From Flavobacteriaceae bacterium UBA4439 (GTDB lineage Bacteria; Bacteroidota; Bacteroidia; Flavobacteriales; Flavobacteriaceae), in the NCBI GenBank assembly GCA_002390455.1, contig DGPN01000029.1, positions 1 through 24,288 on the forward strand: 24,288 bases of DNA, written 5' to 3'. Numbering within the stretch: the first letter of the stretch is position 1; the number at the start of each line of letters is the position of its first letter. A program made the translations under genes and the position numbers. The notes below the pieces were generated by a model. The model had not been told where the DNA came from and did not search any database. It saw only the letters and a program-made list of their open reading frames with translations. Of this stretch, positions 1 through 6,817 are shown in pieces.

Positions 1-150
1 ATCCAAACGCTTGTCAGGAACATTTACCACACCTATATTGGGTTCTATGGTACAAAAAGGAAAATTAGCACTTTGTGCCTTGGCGTTGGAAAGACAATTA
101 AACAAGGTGGATTTGCCCACATTGGGCAAGCCTACAATTCCAGCTTTCAT
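1..150 (-). CDS. ychF: YchF/OLA1-family P-loop NTPase, N-terminal 50 residues (partial)
   Basis: The reading frame begins with an ATG at 150 and runs leftwards off the window edge, so only the first 50 codons are present. The start of the protein carries the G1/P-loop GLPNVGKS at residues 7-14, followed by the NFPFCTIEPN switch-region motif and GVV.VPD.RLD, which together are diagnostic of YchF/OLA1. Members of this family are Obg-related, usually prefer ATP over GTP, and associate with ribosomes and stress responses; that is family knowledge. The gene lies 11 nt downstream of the ferredoxin gene on the same strand, so both probably share the promoter at 541-571. The spacer just before the ATG is a run of T on the coding strand, with no Shine-Dalgarno sequence. 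Confidence 0.95.
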   Translation of the reverse strand, partial: MKAGIVGLPNVGKSTLFNCLSNAKAQSANFPFCTIEPNIGVVNVPDKRLD

Positions 151-161
151 AAAAAAAAAGA

Positions 162-512
162 TTAATTTTCGTGCATAAAGCGCTGTTTACTCAACAACAC
201 TTCTTCGGTTTCTACATTATCATCATCGGGCACACAACAATCAACAGGACAAACTGCAGCACACTGAGGCTCATCGTGAAATCCTTTACATTCAGTGCAT
301 TTATCAGGCACAATATAATAGAACTCATCGGATACTGGAATTTGGGCTTCTTCAGCATTCACTGCTTTTCCATTAGGCAGAACAACATCTCCCTTTAAAT
401 CGGTTCCATCCTCGTATCGCCAGTCATCAGCACCCTCATAAATTGCTGTATTAGGGCATTCGGGTTCGCAAGCGCCACAATTGATACATTCGTCAGTGAT
501 GATGATGGCCAT
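162..512 (-). CDS. Dicluster 4Fe-4S ferredoxin
   Basis: This 116-residue acidic, soluble protein has no signal peptide. The first cluster motif is C9-x2-C12-x2-C15-x3-C19 followed by proline. The second is C72-x2-C75-x8-C84-x3-C88-P, with two more cysteines at 92-93. About 50 acidic residues are inserted between the motifs, so it is longer than the classic clostridial 2[4Fe-4S] ferredoxin and resembles the YfhL-like ferredoxins with a stretched second motif. Its role is presumably low-potential electron transfer in the cytoplasm; the partner is not evident. It is divergent from the acyl-CoA reductase gene, with 62 bp between the starts, and sits directly upstream of ychF. I recall the ferredoxin/acyl-CoA reductase/serC/serA order from other flavobacteria, which hints at a functional link, but this is inference. 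Confidence 0.93.
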   Translation of the reverse strand: MAIIITDECINCGACEPECPNTAIYEGADDWRYEDGTDLKGDVVLPNGKAVNAEEAQIPVSDEFYYIVPDKCTECKGFHDEPQCAAVCPVDCCVPDDDNVETEEVLLSKQRFMHEN

Positions 513-540
513 AATGAATATGTTTAATTAAATTTGACTA

Positions 541-571
541 CAAAAGTAAGACCTATAAACATTCTTTACAA
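541..571 (-). promoter_or_regulatory. Bacteroidota-type promoter for the ferredoxin-ychF unit
   Basis: On the minus strand a perfect -7 element TACTTTTG (consensus TAnnTTTG) occupies 548-541. A TTG -33 element sits at 571-569, 20 bp upstream, within the 17-23 bp spacing known for Flavobacterium. The -7 element ends 28 nt before the ferredoxin ATG. The -33 triplet touches the neighbouring acyl-CoA reductase start region, so divergent transcription could interfere. Confidence 0.65.
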
Positions 572-574
572 ATA

Positions 575-1594
575 ATGAGTGGACTGAAAAACAGAATTAA
601 GGCTTTAGAAAAATTGGGGTACTATTTAAGCAATATTTCTAAAGAAGATTCTCAATACGACCCTTTTTTCGATGCGATTGACCGCGCCCAGTTGCAAAAT
701 CCTTGGTTTGAAAAAAAAGCCTGTATTCTGGCCATTCAGTCTTGGGGCGCTGCTCTTCAGCCCGAAAATATAGCCCGATGGGAAAGTGAATACCAACTGA
801 AGGAAAATAATGACCCCAAAACCATTGCCGTCATCATGGCAGGAAATATTCCGCTGGTAGGGTTTCACGATCTTGTTTCGATATGGATTTCTGGAAATAA
901 AGCTTTGGTCAAATGTGCCTCCAAAGACAGTATATTGATCCCTTTTATCGTGGATTTTGACCCTTTATTCCAATCCCTCACTTCATTTACCGATAAGAAA
1001 TTGGAAGGGTTTGACGCTGTAATTGCAACAGGAAGTAACAATGCAGCACGCTATTTTGATTATTATTTTTCAAAATATCCACACATCATCAGGAAAAACA
1101 AAAACGGTATTGCGGTGCTTAACGGCGCTGAAACCCAAGATGATATGAAAAATCTAGGAAAAGATATGCTGCAATACTTCGGTCTGGGATGTCGCAATGT
1201 TTCCAAGCTTTATTTACCCAAAGGTTTTGACCTCAATATGGTTTTTGGAGGTTTGTTTCCCTTCGCCAATATCATACAAATGAATAAGTACGCCAACAAT
1301 TATGACTACAATAAAGCGGTCTATTTAATGAGCGAATTTGAATTTGTCGAAAATGGGTTTTTTATGCTCAGAGAAGAACACACCATCTCCTCTCCTATTG
1401 CCACGGGTCACTACGAATTTTATGACGCACTCGATCCTCTGAAAAGCCACTTGCAAGAACAGCAAGAAAAGATACAGTGTGTCGTTTCAAATGCCGACAT
1501 TGAGGGAGCTATTCCTTTTGGTGAGGCTCAAAATCCACAACTTTGGGATTATGCCGACGGGGTGGACACATTGGAATTTATCAAAAGCTTGTAA
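575..1594 (+). CDS. LuxC-type acyl-CoA reductase
   Basis: This 339-residue cytoplasmic protein matches the acyl-CoA reductase (LuxC) family of NADPH-dependent enzymes, which reduce a fatty acyl thioester to an aldehyde. Recognisable parts are the AGNIPLVGFHD segment (residues 89-99) at the Rossmann-like fold and the YFGLGCRNVSK segment, whose cysteine 206 is at the position expected for the acylated nucleophile. The protein is shorter than LuxC of luminous bacteria (about 480 residues), and no luxD, luxE or luxAB gene is nearby, so bioluminescence is not implied. It is divergent from the ferredoxin gene and about 110 bp upstream of serC. The ATG at 575 is the only good start. The true substrate is unknown; the family call is firm but the physiological role is open. 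Confidence 0.88.
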   Translation: MSGLKNRIKALEKLGYYLSNISKEDSQYDPFFDAIDRAQLQNPWFEKKACILAIQSWGAALQPENIARWESEYQLKENNDPKTIAVIMAGNIPLVGFHDLVSIWISGNKALVKCASKDSILIPFIVDFDPLFQSLTSFTDKKLEGFDAVIATGSNNAARYFDYYFSKYPHIIRKNKNGIAVLNGAETQDDMKNLGKDMLQYFGLGCRNVSKLYLPKGFDLNMVFGGLFPFANIIQMNKYANNYDYNKAVYLMSEFEFVENGFFMLREEHTISSPIATGHYEFYDALDPLKSHLQEQQEKIQCVVSNADIEGAIPFGEAQNPQLWDYADGVDTLEFIKSL

Positions 1595-1652
1595 TCCTTT
1601 CTGTTTTTACGTTTACGATATTGTTAAAAAAATTGATAAAAATTAATCTTTA

Positions 1653-1669
1653 TTCAATTGCTAATTGAA
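1653..1669. repeat. 7-bp inverted repeat overlapping the serC -33 element
   Basis: The arms TTCAATT and AATTGAA are perfect complements separated by GCT. The TTG triplet that best fits the serC -33 element (1658-1660) lies at the end of the left arm and into the loop. This could be an operator or a weak hairpin after the upstream gene; there is no T-tract directly after it, so a terminator is less likely. Confidence 0.4.
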
Positions 1670-1687
1670 CTGATCTTTTGATATTTG
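1658..1687 (+). promoter_or_regulatory. Probable promoter of serC-serA
   Basis: TTG at 1658-1660 is followed after 19 bp by GATATTTG at 1680-1687, which differs from the -7 consensus TAnnTTTG only in its first base. The element ends 16 nt before the serC ATG at 1704, giving a very short leader. Confidence 0.5.
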
Positions 1688-1703
1688 CACTTTGAAAATT
1701 GAT

Positions 1704-2768
1704 ATGAAAAAACACAATTTCAGTGCAGGCCCCGCCATTCTTCCTCAAGAAGTAATTCAAGGAGCCGCCAAAGCAGTTTTAGAACTGGACAATATCGGTT
1801 TGTCACTGATAGAAATTTCCCACAGAAGCAGCGAATTTAAGGCCATTATGGAAGAAGCTTGTGCCCTCTCCCTCCAACTTTTAGGTTTGGAAGGCAAAGG
1901 TTACAAGGCCATGTTTTTACAGGGAGGTGCCAGTATGCAGTTTTTAATGACAGCCTTCAATTTGTTAGAAAACAAAGCGGGCTATGTCAATTCTGGTACC
2001 TGGTCTACAAAAGCCATAAAAGAAGCAAAAATCCTCGGAGAAGTAATTGAATTGGCCTCTTCTAAAGACCAAAATTTTAACTATATCCCCAAAGGATTTG
2101 AGATTCCCGACGATTTGGATTATCTCCACCTCACTACCAATAATACCATTTTTGGAACCCAATACAAAACACTTCCCGAAACCGAAGTCCCTTTGGTGGC
2201 AGATATGAGTTCTGATATTTTTTCAAGATCCTTTGATTATTCAAAATTTGATCTGTTTTATGCAGGAGCGCAAAAAAATATGGGGCCCTCTGGTGTTACA
2301 TTGGTTGTCATCAAAGAATCCTCCTTCAACAAAGTGAGTCGGATTATTCCTTCCATGTTAAACTATGAAGTACAGGCCAATGCTGGAAGCATGTTCAATA
2401 CCCCTCCTGTATTTCCAGTATACACAGTCTTGTTAAACCTTCGTTGGATTGCCAATCAAGGTGGTTTGGAAGGTGTAGGTTTACAAAATGAAAAGAAAGC
2501 AGCCTTAATTTATAATGAAATCGACCGAAATCCTCTCTTTGAAGGTTTCGCACATGCCGATGATCGCAGTCATATGAATGCCACTTTCAACCTAAAAGAT
2601 GATCAACACGCTGAAATTTTTGATCCAATTTGGAATGAAGCTAACATCAGCGGACTAAAAGGGCACCGCTCTGTTGGAGGTTATCGAGCTTCCATCTATA
2701 ATGCATTGCCCATCGAAAGTGTTCAAGTTTTGGTAGACTGCATGCAAGAATTTGAAAGAAAAGCTTAA
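1704..2768 (+). CDS. serC: Phosphoserine aminotransferase
   Basis: SerC is a PLP enzyme that converts 3-phosphohydroxypyruvate and glutamate to phosphoserine, the second step of serine synthesis; it can also act in pyridoxine synthesis. The protein opens with the family signature HNFSAGPAILP. The PLP-binding lysine is K191, in the segment GAQKNMGPSG. The end has the GHRSVGGYRASIYNA segment typical of the family. At 354 residues it has normal length. A TTG codon 12 nt upstream in frame could extend it by four residues, but the ATG at 1704 matches the usual family start and leaves room for the promoter. serA follows 14 bp later, so the two consecutive pathway enzymes are surely co-transcribed. 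Confidence 0.97.
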   Translation: MKKHNFSAGPAILPQEVIQGAAKAVLELDNIGLSLIEISHRSSEFKAIMEEACALSLQLLGLEGKGYKAMFLQGGASMQFLMTAFNLLENKAGYVNSGTWSTKAIKEAKILGEVIELASSKDQNFNYIPKGFEIPDDLDYLHLTTNNTIFGTQYKTLPETEVPLVADMSSDIFSRSFDYSKFDLFYAGAQKNMGPSGVTLVVIKESSFNKVSRIIPSMLNYEVQANAGSMFNTPPVFPVYTVLLNLRWIANQGGLEGVGLQNEKKAALIYNEIDRNPLFEGFAHADDRSHMNATFNLKDDQHAEIFDPIWNEANISGLKGHRSVGGYRASIYNALPIESVQVLVDCMQEFERKA

Positions 2769-2782
2769 TCAATAAATCTAGA

Positions 2783-3733
2783 ATGAAAATATTAGCAAAC
2801 GACGGAGTTTCTCAATCCGGCATTGACGTTTTAACCGAAGGTGGTTTTGAAGTCATCACTACCAATGTCGCTCAAGAACAATTGATCAACTATATCAATG
2901 AGAATAAAATTACAGTCCTCTTGGTAAGGAGTGCCACCACTGCAAGGAAGGATTTGATCGACTCCTGCCCGAGTTTAAAAATCATTGGTCGTGGTGGGGT
3001 AGGAATGGATAATATCGATGTGGAATATGCACGTGAAAAGGGATTGAGTGTGATCAATACCCCTGCTGCATCCTCTTCCTCTGTTGCCGAGTTGGTTTTT
3101 GCCCATCTTTTTGGCGGTGTTAGGTTTCTTTACGATTCCAATCGTAATATGCCTCTTGAAGGAGAATCAAACTTTAAAGACTTAAAAAAGGCCTATGCTA
3201 AAGGAATTGAACTGAGAGGTAAAACCATCGGAATCATTGGATTTGGTAGAATTGGACAAGAAGTGGCCAAAATAGGCTTAGGTTTGGGCATGAATGTTGT
3301 CGCAGCTGACAAGTATATGGATTCTGCCGAAATTGAAGTTTCTTTATTTAATGGAGCCTCACTAAAAGTATCGATTGAAACCATTTCAATGGAAAGTGTT
3401 TTAGAGCAATCTGACTTTATCAGTTTACACGTTCCCGCACAAAAGGACTATGTGATTGGTTCTAAAGAGTTTGGCATGATGAAAGATGGTTCTGCCATCA
3501 TCAATGCTGCACGAGGGGGAGTCATAGATGAAGTTGCCTTGGTAAGTGCTTTGGACAGTAACAAATTGGCTTTTGCCTGTTTGGATACTTTTGAAAACGA
3601 ACCCAAGCCTGAGGTCAAATTACTGATGCATCCCAAAATATCGCTGACGCCACACATTGGAGCCGCTACACTAGAAGCACAAGACCGAATTGGTGAGGAG
3701 TTAGGACAGCAGATTATCTCAATCCTAGGTTAA
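2783..3733 (+). CDS. serA: D-3-phosphoglycerate dehydrogenase, short form without ACT domain
   Basis: This enzyme oxidises 3-phosphoglycerate to 3-phosphohydroxypyruvate with NAD, the first committed step of serine synthesis. Visible features are the substrate-domain segment GRGGVGMDNID (69-79), the NAD-binding GFGRIG at 153-158 followed by the acidic D176, and the R-E-H catalytic set: R244 in NAARGG, E273 in ENEP and H291 in TPHIG. At 316 residues it ends right after the catalytic core, so it lacks the regulatory ACT domain found in the E. coli enzyme (about 410 residues), and serine feedback through ACT is not expected. It is 14 bp downstream of serC. No serB is present in the window. A related 2-hydroxyacid dehydrogenase is possible, but the serC context argues for SerA. 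Confidence 0.93.
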   Translation: MKILANDGVSQSGIDVLTEGGFEVITTNVAQEQLINYINENKITVLLVRSATTARKDLIDSCPSLKIIGRGGVGMDNIDVEYAREKGLSVINTPAASSSSVAELVFAHLFGGVRFLYDSNRNMPLEGESNFKDLKKAYAKGIELRGKTIGIIGFGRIGQEVAKIGLGLGMNVVAADKYMDSAEIEVSLFNGASLKVSIETISMESVLEQSDFISLHVPAQKDYVIGSKEFGMMKDGSAIINAARGGVIDEVALVSALDSNKLAFACLDTFENEPKPEVKLLMHPKISLTPHIGAATLEAQDRIGEELGQQIISILG

Positions 3734-3739
3734 GTCTCG

Positions 3740-4075
3740 ATGATCAGGTACCTCAAAAAAAAATGGGGAATTACCTCCAACGCTCAATTGGCTGTAATCT
3801 TTATCGTTTTTGCCATCACAGGATCTGCCAGTGCAAAGTTGGCAGCACCATTGCTAGAGTTTTTGGGTGTTCAACCCTCAGACTTTATTGAGGTTCCGTT
3901 GGGGAAGGTTTTTTATACCCTTTTGAGGATATTGATCATTTTTCCCATCTATCAACTGCTACTTATTATTGTGGCAACCCTCTTTTTTCAATTCAAATTC
4001 TTTTGGGAATTTGAGAAGAAAATCCTCAAGCGAATGGGATTAAAGTTTCTCTTTGAGAAAAATAACAAAAATTAG
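3740..4075 (+). CDS. DUF6787-family small membrane protein
   Basis: This 111-residue protein has a short basic N-terminus, a WGI.SN motif (residues 9-14), a first membrane helix at about 17-38, a second at about 60-86, and a basic cytoplasmic tail. The pattern WGIxSNxQLxxIFxVFAITGS is what I know as the DUF6787 family in Bacteroidota. Its function is unknown. It follows serA after 6 nt, with an ATG at 3740, so it is the last gene of the serC-serA unit. Its stop codon lies 2 bp from the stop of the convergent folE gene. Database names that call relatives diacylglyceryl transferase have no support here, as no Lgt motif is visible. Confidence 0.8.
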   Translation: MIRYLKKKWGITSNAQLAVIFIVFAITGSASAKLAAPLLEFLGVQPSDFIEVPLGKVFYTLLRILIIFPIYQLLLIIVATLFFQFKFFWEFEKKILKRMGLKFLFEKNNKN

Positions 4076-4077
4076 AT

Positions 4078-4665
4078 CTATCCTGAAGTAATCAATTTTA
4101 GAAACTCATTACGAGTATCAGTATCTTTAAATGCTCCCCTAAAACCTGAGGTAGTCGTTGTAGAATTTTGTTTTTGAACCCCTCTCATCATCATACACAT
4201 GTGAGATGCCTCAATCACTACACCCACTCCAATTGGTTCCAAAGTTTCGTTAATACAGTCGAGTATTTGTTCAGTCAACCGCTCTTGAACTTGTAACCTT
4301 CTTGAAAAAACATCCACAACCCTAGGTATTTTACTCAAACCAACAATTTTTCCGTTGGGAATGTATGCAATGTGTGCTTTTCCAAAAAAGGGTAACATAT
4401 GATGTTCGCAAAGGGAATACAACTCTATGTCTTTAACAATGACCATTTCATTGTAATCTTCATTAAACATAGCACTTTGTAAAATTTGCTTTGGATCCTT
4501 TTCGTATCCCCCCGTAAGAAATTTCATTGCTTTTGCAGCACGTAAAGGAGTTTTCTCTAATCCTTCTCTACCGGTGTCTTCTCCCAATAGTTCGATGATT
4601 TTTGAGAAATTAACTTTTATCTCTTCTGTAATGGGGAAAGTATTGATATTGAAATCATCCTTCAT
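4078..4665 (-). CDS. folE: GTP cyclohydrolase I
   Basis: FolE converts GTP to 7,8-dihydroneopterin triphosphate, the entry to folate and other pterins. The zinc ligands are visible as C86 and H89 in LCEHHMLPFFGK and C157 in SHMCMMMRGV; H88 and H155 fit the catalytic histidines. The end of the protein has the NSTTTTSGFRGAF segment. Length (195 residues) is typical of the type IA enzyme. The ATG overlaps the stop of msrA as ATGA (4662-4665), so translation is probably coupled. Co-expression with msrA is a positional observation; I know of no direct biochemical link. Confidence 0.97.
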   Translation of the reverse strand: MKDDFNINTFPITEEIKVNFSKIIELLGEDTGREGLEKTPLRAAKAMKFLTGGYEKDPKQILQSAMFNEDYNEMVIVKDIELYSLCEHHMLPFFGKAHIAYIPNGKIVGLSKIPRVVDVFSRRLQVQERLTEQILDCINETLEPIGVGVVIEASHMCMMMRGVQKQNSTTTTSGFRGAFKDTDTRNEFLKLITSG

Positions 4666-5198
4666 TCTGATATGGTGTATTGATTAAAATAAGATTTTAA
4701 TTTTTTTATTTTAGGAGTGATCACAAATTGACAATAAGGTTGTTCTGTATTCTGATTGTAATAATTGTGGTGTTCTATCTCAGCCGCATAGAATGGATAT
4801 GCCGTACTAATTTCGGTCACAATTGGGTTTTCAAAGACAGCTTCTTTATCCAGACGATTAATACAATCTTCAATTTGCTTTTTTTCATCTAGATCATTGT
4901 AAAAAATAGCAGAGCGATACTGAGATCCTACATCATTTCCTTGTCTATTGAGGGTGGTAGGATCATGTGTTAAAAAAAATATTTCGAGTAACTCACCATA
5001 AGAAATTATATCCTGTTCGTATAAAACCTTAATGGTTTCTGTATGTCCAGTATTTCCATTACATACCTCTCTGTAAGCGGGGTTTTTAATATGACCTCCC
5101 ATATAACCTGGAACGACTTCTATTACGCCTCTAATTCTCTGAAAAATGGATTCTGTACACCAAAAGCAACCCCCAGCAAAATATGCTTGTTTGATCAA
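4662..5198 (-). CDS. msrA: Peptide-methionine (S)-S-oxide reductase, probable TTG start
   Basis: MsrA repairs methionine-S-sulfoxide in proteins. The catalytic signature GGCFWCTE lies at residues 9-16, with C11 as nucleophile. YMGG, the GNTGHTE segment, the GSQYRSAIF segment and the late YCQFVI also match the family. At 178 residues it is a single-domain MsrA with no fused MsrB. No ATG precedes the motif: the frame upstream reaches a stop within seven codons, and the only usable start is TTG at 5198, which places FAGGCFWC at the normal distance from the N-terminus. The stop overlaps the folE start by 4 bp. The protein has no signal peptide, so it is cytoplasmic. Confidence 0.95.
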   Translation of the reverse strand: MIKQAYFAGGCFWCTESIFQRIRGVIEVVPGYMGGHIKNPAYREVCNGNTGHTETIKVLYEQDIISYGELLEIFFLTHDPTTLNRQGNDVGSQYRSAIFYNDLDEKKQIEDCINRLDKEAVFENPIVTEISTAYPFYAAEIEHHNYYNQNTEQPYCQFVITPKIKKLKSYFNQYTISE

Positions 5199-5217
5199 TT
5201 TTTTAAGTTTTGTTTAT

Positions 5218-5233
5218 CAAATATACAAATTTA
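5218..5233 (-). promoter_or_regulatory. Two adjacent -7-like elements upstream of msrA
   Basis: On the minus strand TAAATTTG (5233-5226) and TATATTTG (5225-5218) each match TAnnTTTG perfectly, back to back, about 20-35 nt before the msrA TTG start. Neither has a TTG at the preferred 17-23 bp spacing (the nearest candidates are 13 and 26 bp away). In such AT-rich DNA some matches are expected by chance. The rest of the 122-bp msrA/lolD gap shows nothing else I can support. Confidence 0.3.
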
Positions 5234-5320
5234 TTGAACAAAATAAATTTGAATAAAAACAAAAATAAATATCAGGTGCAGAATAAATGAATTTTGTATT
5301 TAAAAAACTAATTTTAAAGT

Positions 5321-5992
5321 ATGAAAAAAGGCATCGTTTGCAATGACATTTTTAAGAGTTACGGTGATTTACCAGTGCTTAAAGGAATTGATTTAGAAAT
5401 AGAATCTGGAGAAATTGTTGCCATAGTAGGGCCTTCCGGAGCCGGAAAAACTACCCTATTACAAATATTAGGGACGCTCGATAATGCCGATGCCAATGAA
5501 AAAACTAACATTGAAATCGAAGGGGTTAAATTGCAAAAAATGAAACCAGCTCGTATGGCAGCATTTAGAAATGAGCATCTGGGTTTTATCTTTCAGTTTC
5601 ATGAGTTGTTACCAGAGTTTACAGCCCTTGAAAATGTATGCATGCCAGGTTGGATCGCAAACAACAATACCCAAACACTAAAAGAAAAAGCGGCAGGCTT
5701 ACTGAGCCAAATGGGGCTGTCGGATCGTATCCATCATAAACCTCAAGAATTGTCTGGTGGCGAACAACAACGGGTTGCTGTAGCCCGAGCTTTGATCAAT
5801 GACCCAAAAATTATTTTTGCCGATGAACCCAGTGGGAATCTTGACTCTCAGAATGCTACCTCATTACATGAAGTTTTTTTCAAACTCAGGGATCAAACGG
5901 GGTGTACTTTTGTCATTGTTACCCACAATGATACCCTGGCAGAAATGGCCGATCGCAAGATTCTACTAAAAGACGGCAAGATCATTTCATGA
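5321..5992 (+). CDS. lolD: LolD-like ABC transporter ATPase
   Basis: This is a 223-residue single nucleotide-binding domain. Walker A is GPSGAGKT at 37-44, the Q-loop is FQFHELLPEFTALENV (91-106), the signature is LSGGEQQR at 144-151, Walker B is IIFADEP at 164-170, and the H-loop histidine is H202. The Q-loop with HELLPEFTALENV is typical of LolD, the ATPase of the lipoprotein-releasing LolCDE complex; MacB-type ATPases are close and cannot be fully excluded. No permease gene (lolC/E) is in the window, so its membrane partner is encoded elsewhere, as is common in Bacteroidota. The stop overlaps the next gene's start as ATGA, suggesting translational coupling. Confidence 0.85.
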   Translation: MKKGIVCNDIFKSYGDLPVLKGIDLEIESGEIVAIVGPSGAGKTTLLQILGTLDNADANEKTNIEIEGVKLQKMKPARMAAFRNEHLGFIFQFHELLPEFTALENVCMPGWIANNNTQTLKEKAAGLLSQMGLSDRIHHKPQELSGGEQQRVAVARALINDPKIIFADEPSGNLDSQNATSLHEVFFKLRDQTGCTFVIVTHNDTLAEMADRKILLKDGKIIS

Positions 5993-6747
5993 ACCTAAAA
6001 GAACTACAATCTTTTCTGGATTTTAAGGCCCAACAATACGAATCTATTGACTTTATCACTCACGACCCCATTCAGATTCCTCACCAGTTTTCAAAAAAAG
6101 AGGACATAGAAATTGCTGCTTTTCTCAGTGCTTCCATAGCATGGGGAAACCGTGTAAGTATTCTAAAAAGTGCCCAAAAGATGATGGATATTATGGACAA
6201 CTCACCCTATGATTTTGTTCTCAATCATCAACAAAAGGACTTTAAAAATTTTAAAGGCTTTGTTCATCGGACATTCAACGAACAGGATTTAAAGTATTTT
6301 GTAGGAGCATTGGAAAACATCTATAAAAACCACGGAGGACTCGATAAGCTTTTCTCTTCAGACAAGATCAGCCTACAAGAACGCATTCACCAATTCAAAA
6401 ACACTTTTTTTGAACTCGATCACCCCCCCAGAACGCGAAAACACGTGTCTGACCCTTTAAAGGGATCCGCTGCAAAGAGAATCAATATGTTTTTGAGATG
6501 GATGGTTAGATCTGGTGAAAAAGGAGTTGATTTCGGAATTTGGAAAAATATATCCAGTTCCGAATTATCTATTCCCTTGGACGTACACACTGGAAATGTA
6601 GCCCGAAAACTGGGACTTCTAAAAAGGAAACAAAACGATGCTAAGACCCTATTAGAATTGGATACTAAACTCAGAAAATTTGATCCAAATGACCCAGTAA
6701 AATACGACTTTGCACTCTTTGGATTGGGGGCATTTGAAAAATTCTAA
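5989..6747 (+). CDS. TIGR02757/DUF2400-family protein, possibly HhH-GPD related
   Basis: This 252-residue soluble protein belongs to the TIGR02757 (DUF2400) family, for which I know no proven function. Conserved-looking segments are FLSASIAWGNR (45-55), DPLKGSAAKRINMFLRWM (155-172), PLDVHTGNVARKLGL (196-210) and FALFGLGA near the end. Two of these echo endonuclease III: LSA near the N-terminus and P-x-D-x-H with a glycine 11 residues after the Asp. The nth gene in this same window has LLSAQ (38-42) and PVDTHIHRLMYRWG (137-150). A DNA-glycosylase-like fold is therefore plausible, but this is inference. The gene overlaps lolD by 4 bp and ends 70 bp before the next gene. Confidence 0.85.
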   Translation: MNLKELQSFLDFKAQQYESIDFITHDPIQIPHQFSKKEDIEIAAFLSASIAWGNRVSILKSAQKMMDIMDNSPYDFVLNHQQKDFKNFKGFVHRTFNEQDLKYFVGALENIYKNHGGLDKLFSSDKISLQERIHQFKNTFFELDHPPRTRKHVSDPLKGSAAKRINMFLRWMVRSGEKGVDFGIWKNISSSELSIPLDVHTGNVARKLGLLKRKQNDAKTLLELDTKLRKFDPNDPVKYDFALFGLGAFEKF

Positions 6748-6791
6748 AATATTATAATTACTGTATCAGAGGTTTTTTACGCTTGATTTTA

Positions 6792-6799
6792 TACTTTTG
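6792..6799 (+). promoter_or_regulatory. -7 element upstream of the pseudo-dihydroorotase gene
   Basis: TACTTTTG matches TAnnTTTG perfectly and ends 18 nt before the ATG at 6818. No TTG lies at the preferred distance upstream, so the -33 part is weak or absent. The 70-bp gap before the gene holds nothing else recognisable. Confidence 0.42.
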
Positions 6800-6817
6800 T
6801 AGAACAGCGATGTCTTA

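Noticed and set aside
575..1594. A luminescence (lux) operon suggested by the LuxC-type reductase
   Set aside because: No luciferase, LuxD or LuxE gene is present, and the neighbours are serine synthesis and ferredoxin genes.
1692..1703. Possible TTG start extending serC by four residues
   Set aside because: The ATG at 1704 gives the normal SerC N-terminus and the upstream codons overlap the expected start of transcription.
5289..5296. GAATTTTG as a -7 element for lolD
   Set aside because: It has one mismatch to TAnnTTTG and no TTG within 17-23 bp upstream, so it cannot be told from AT-rich background.
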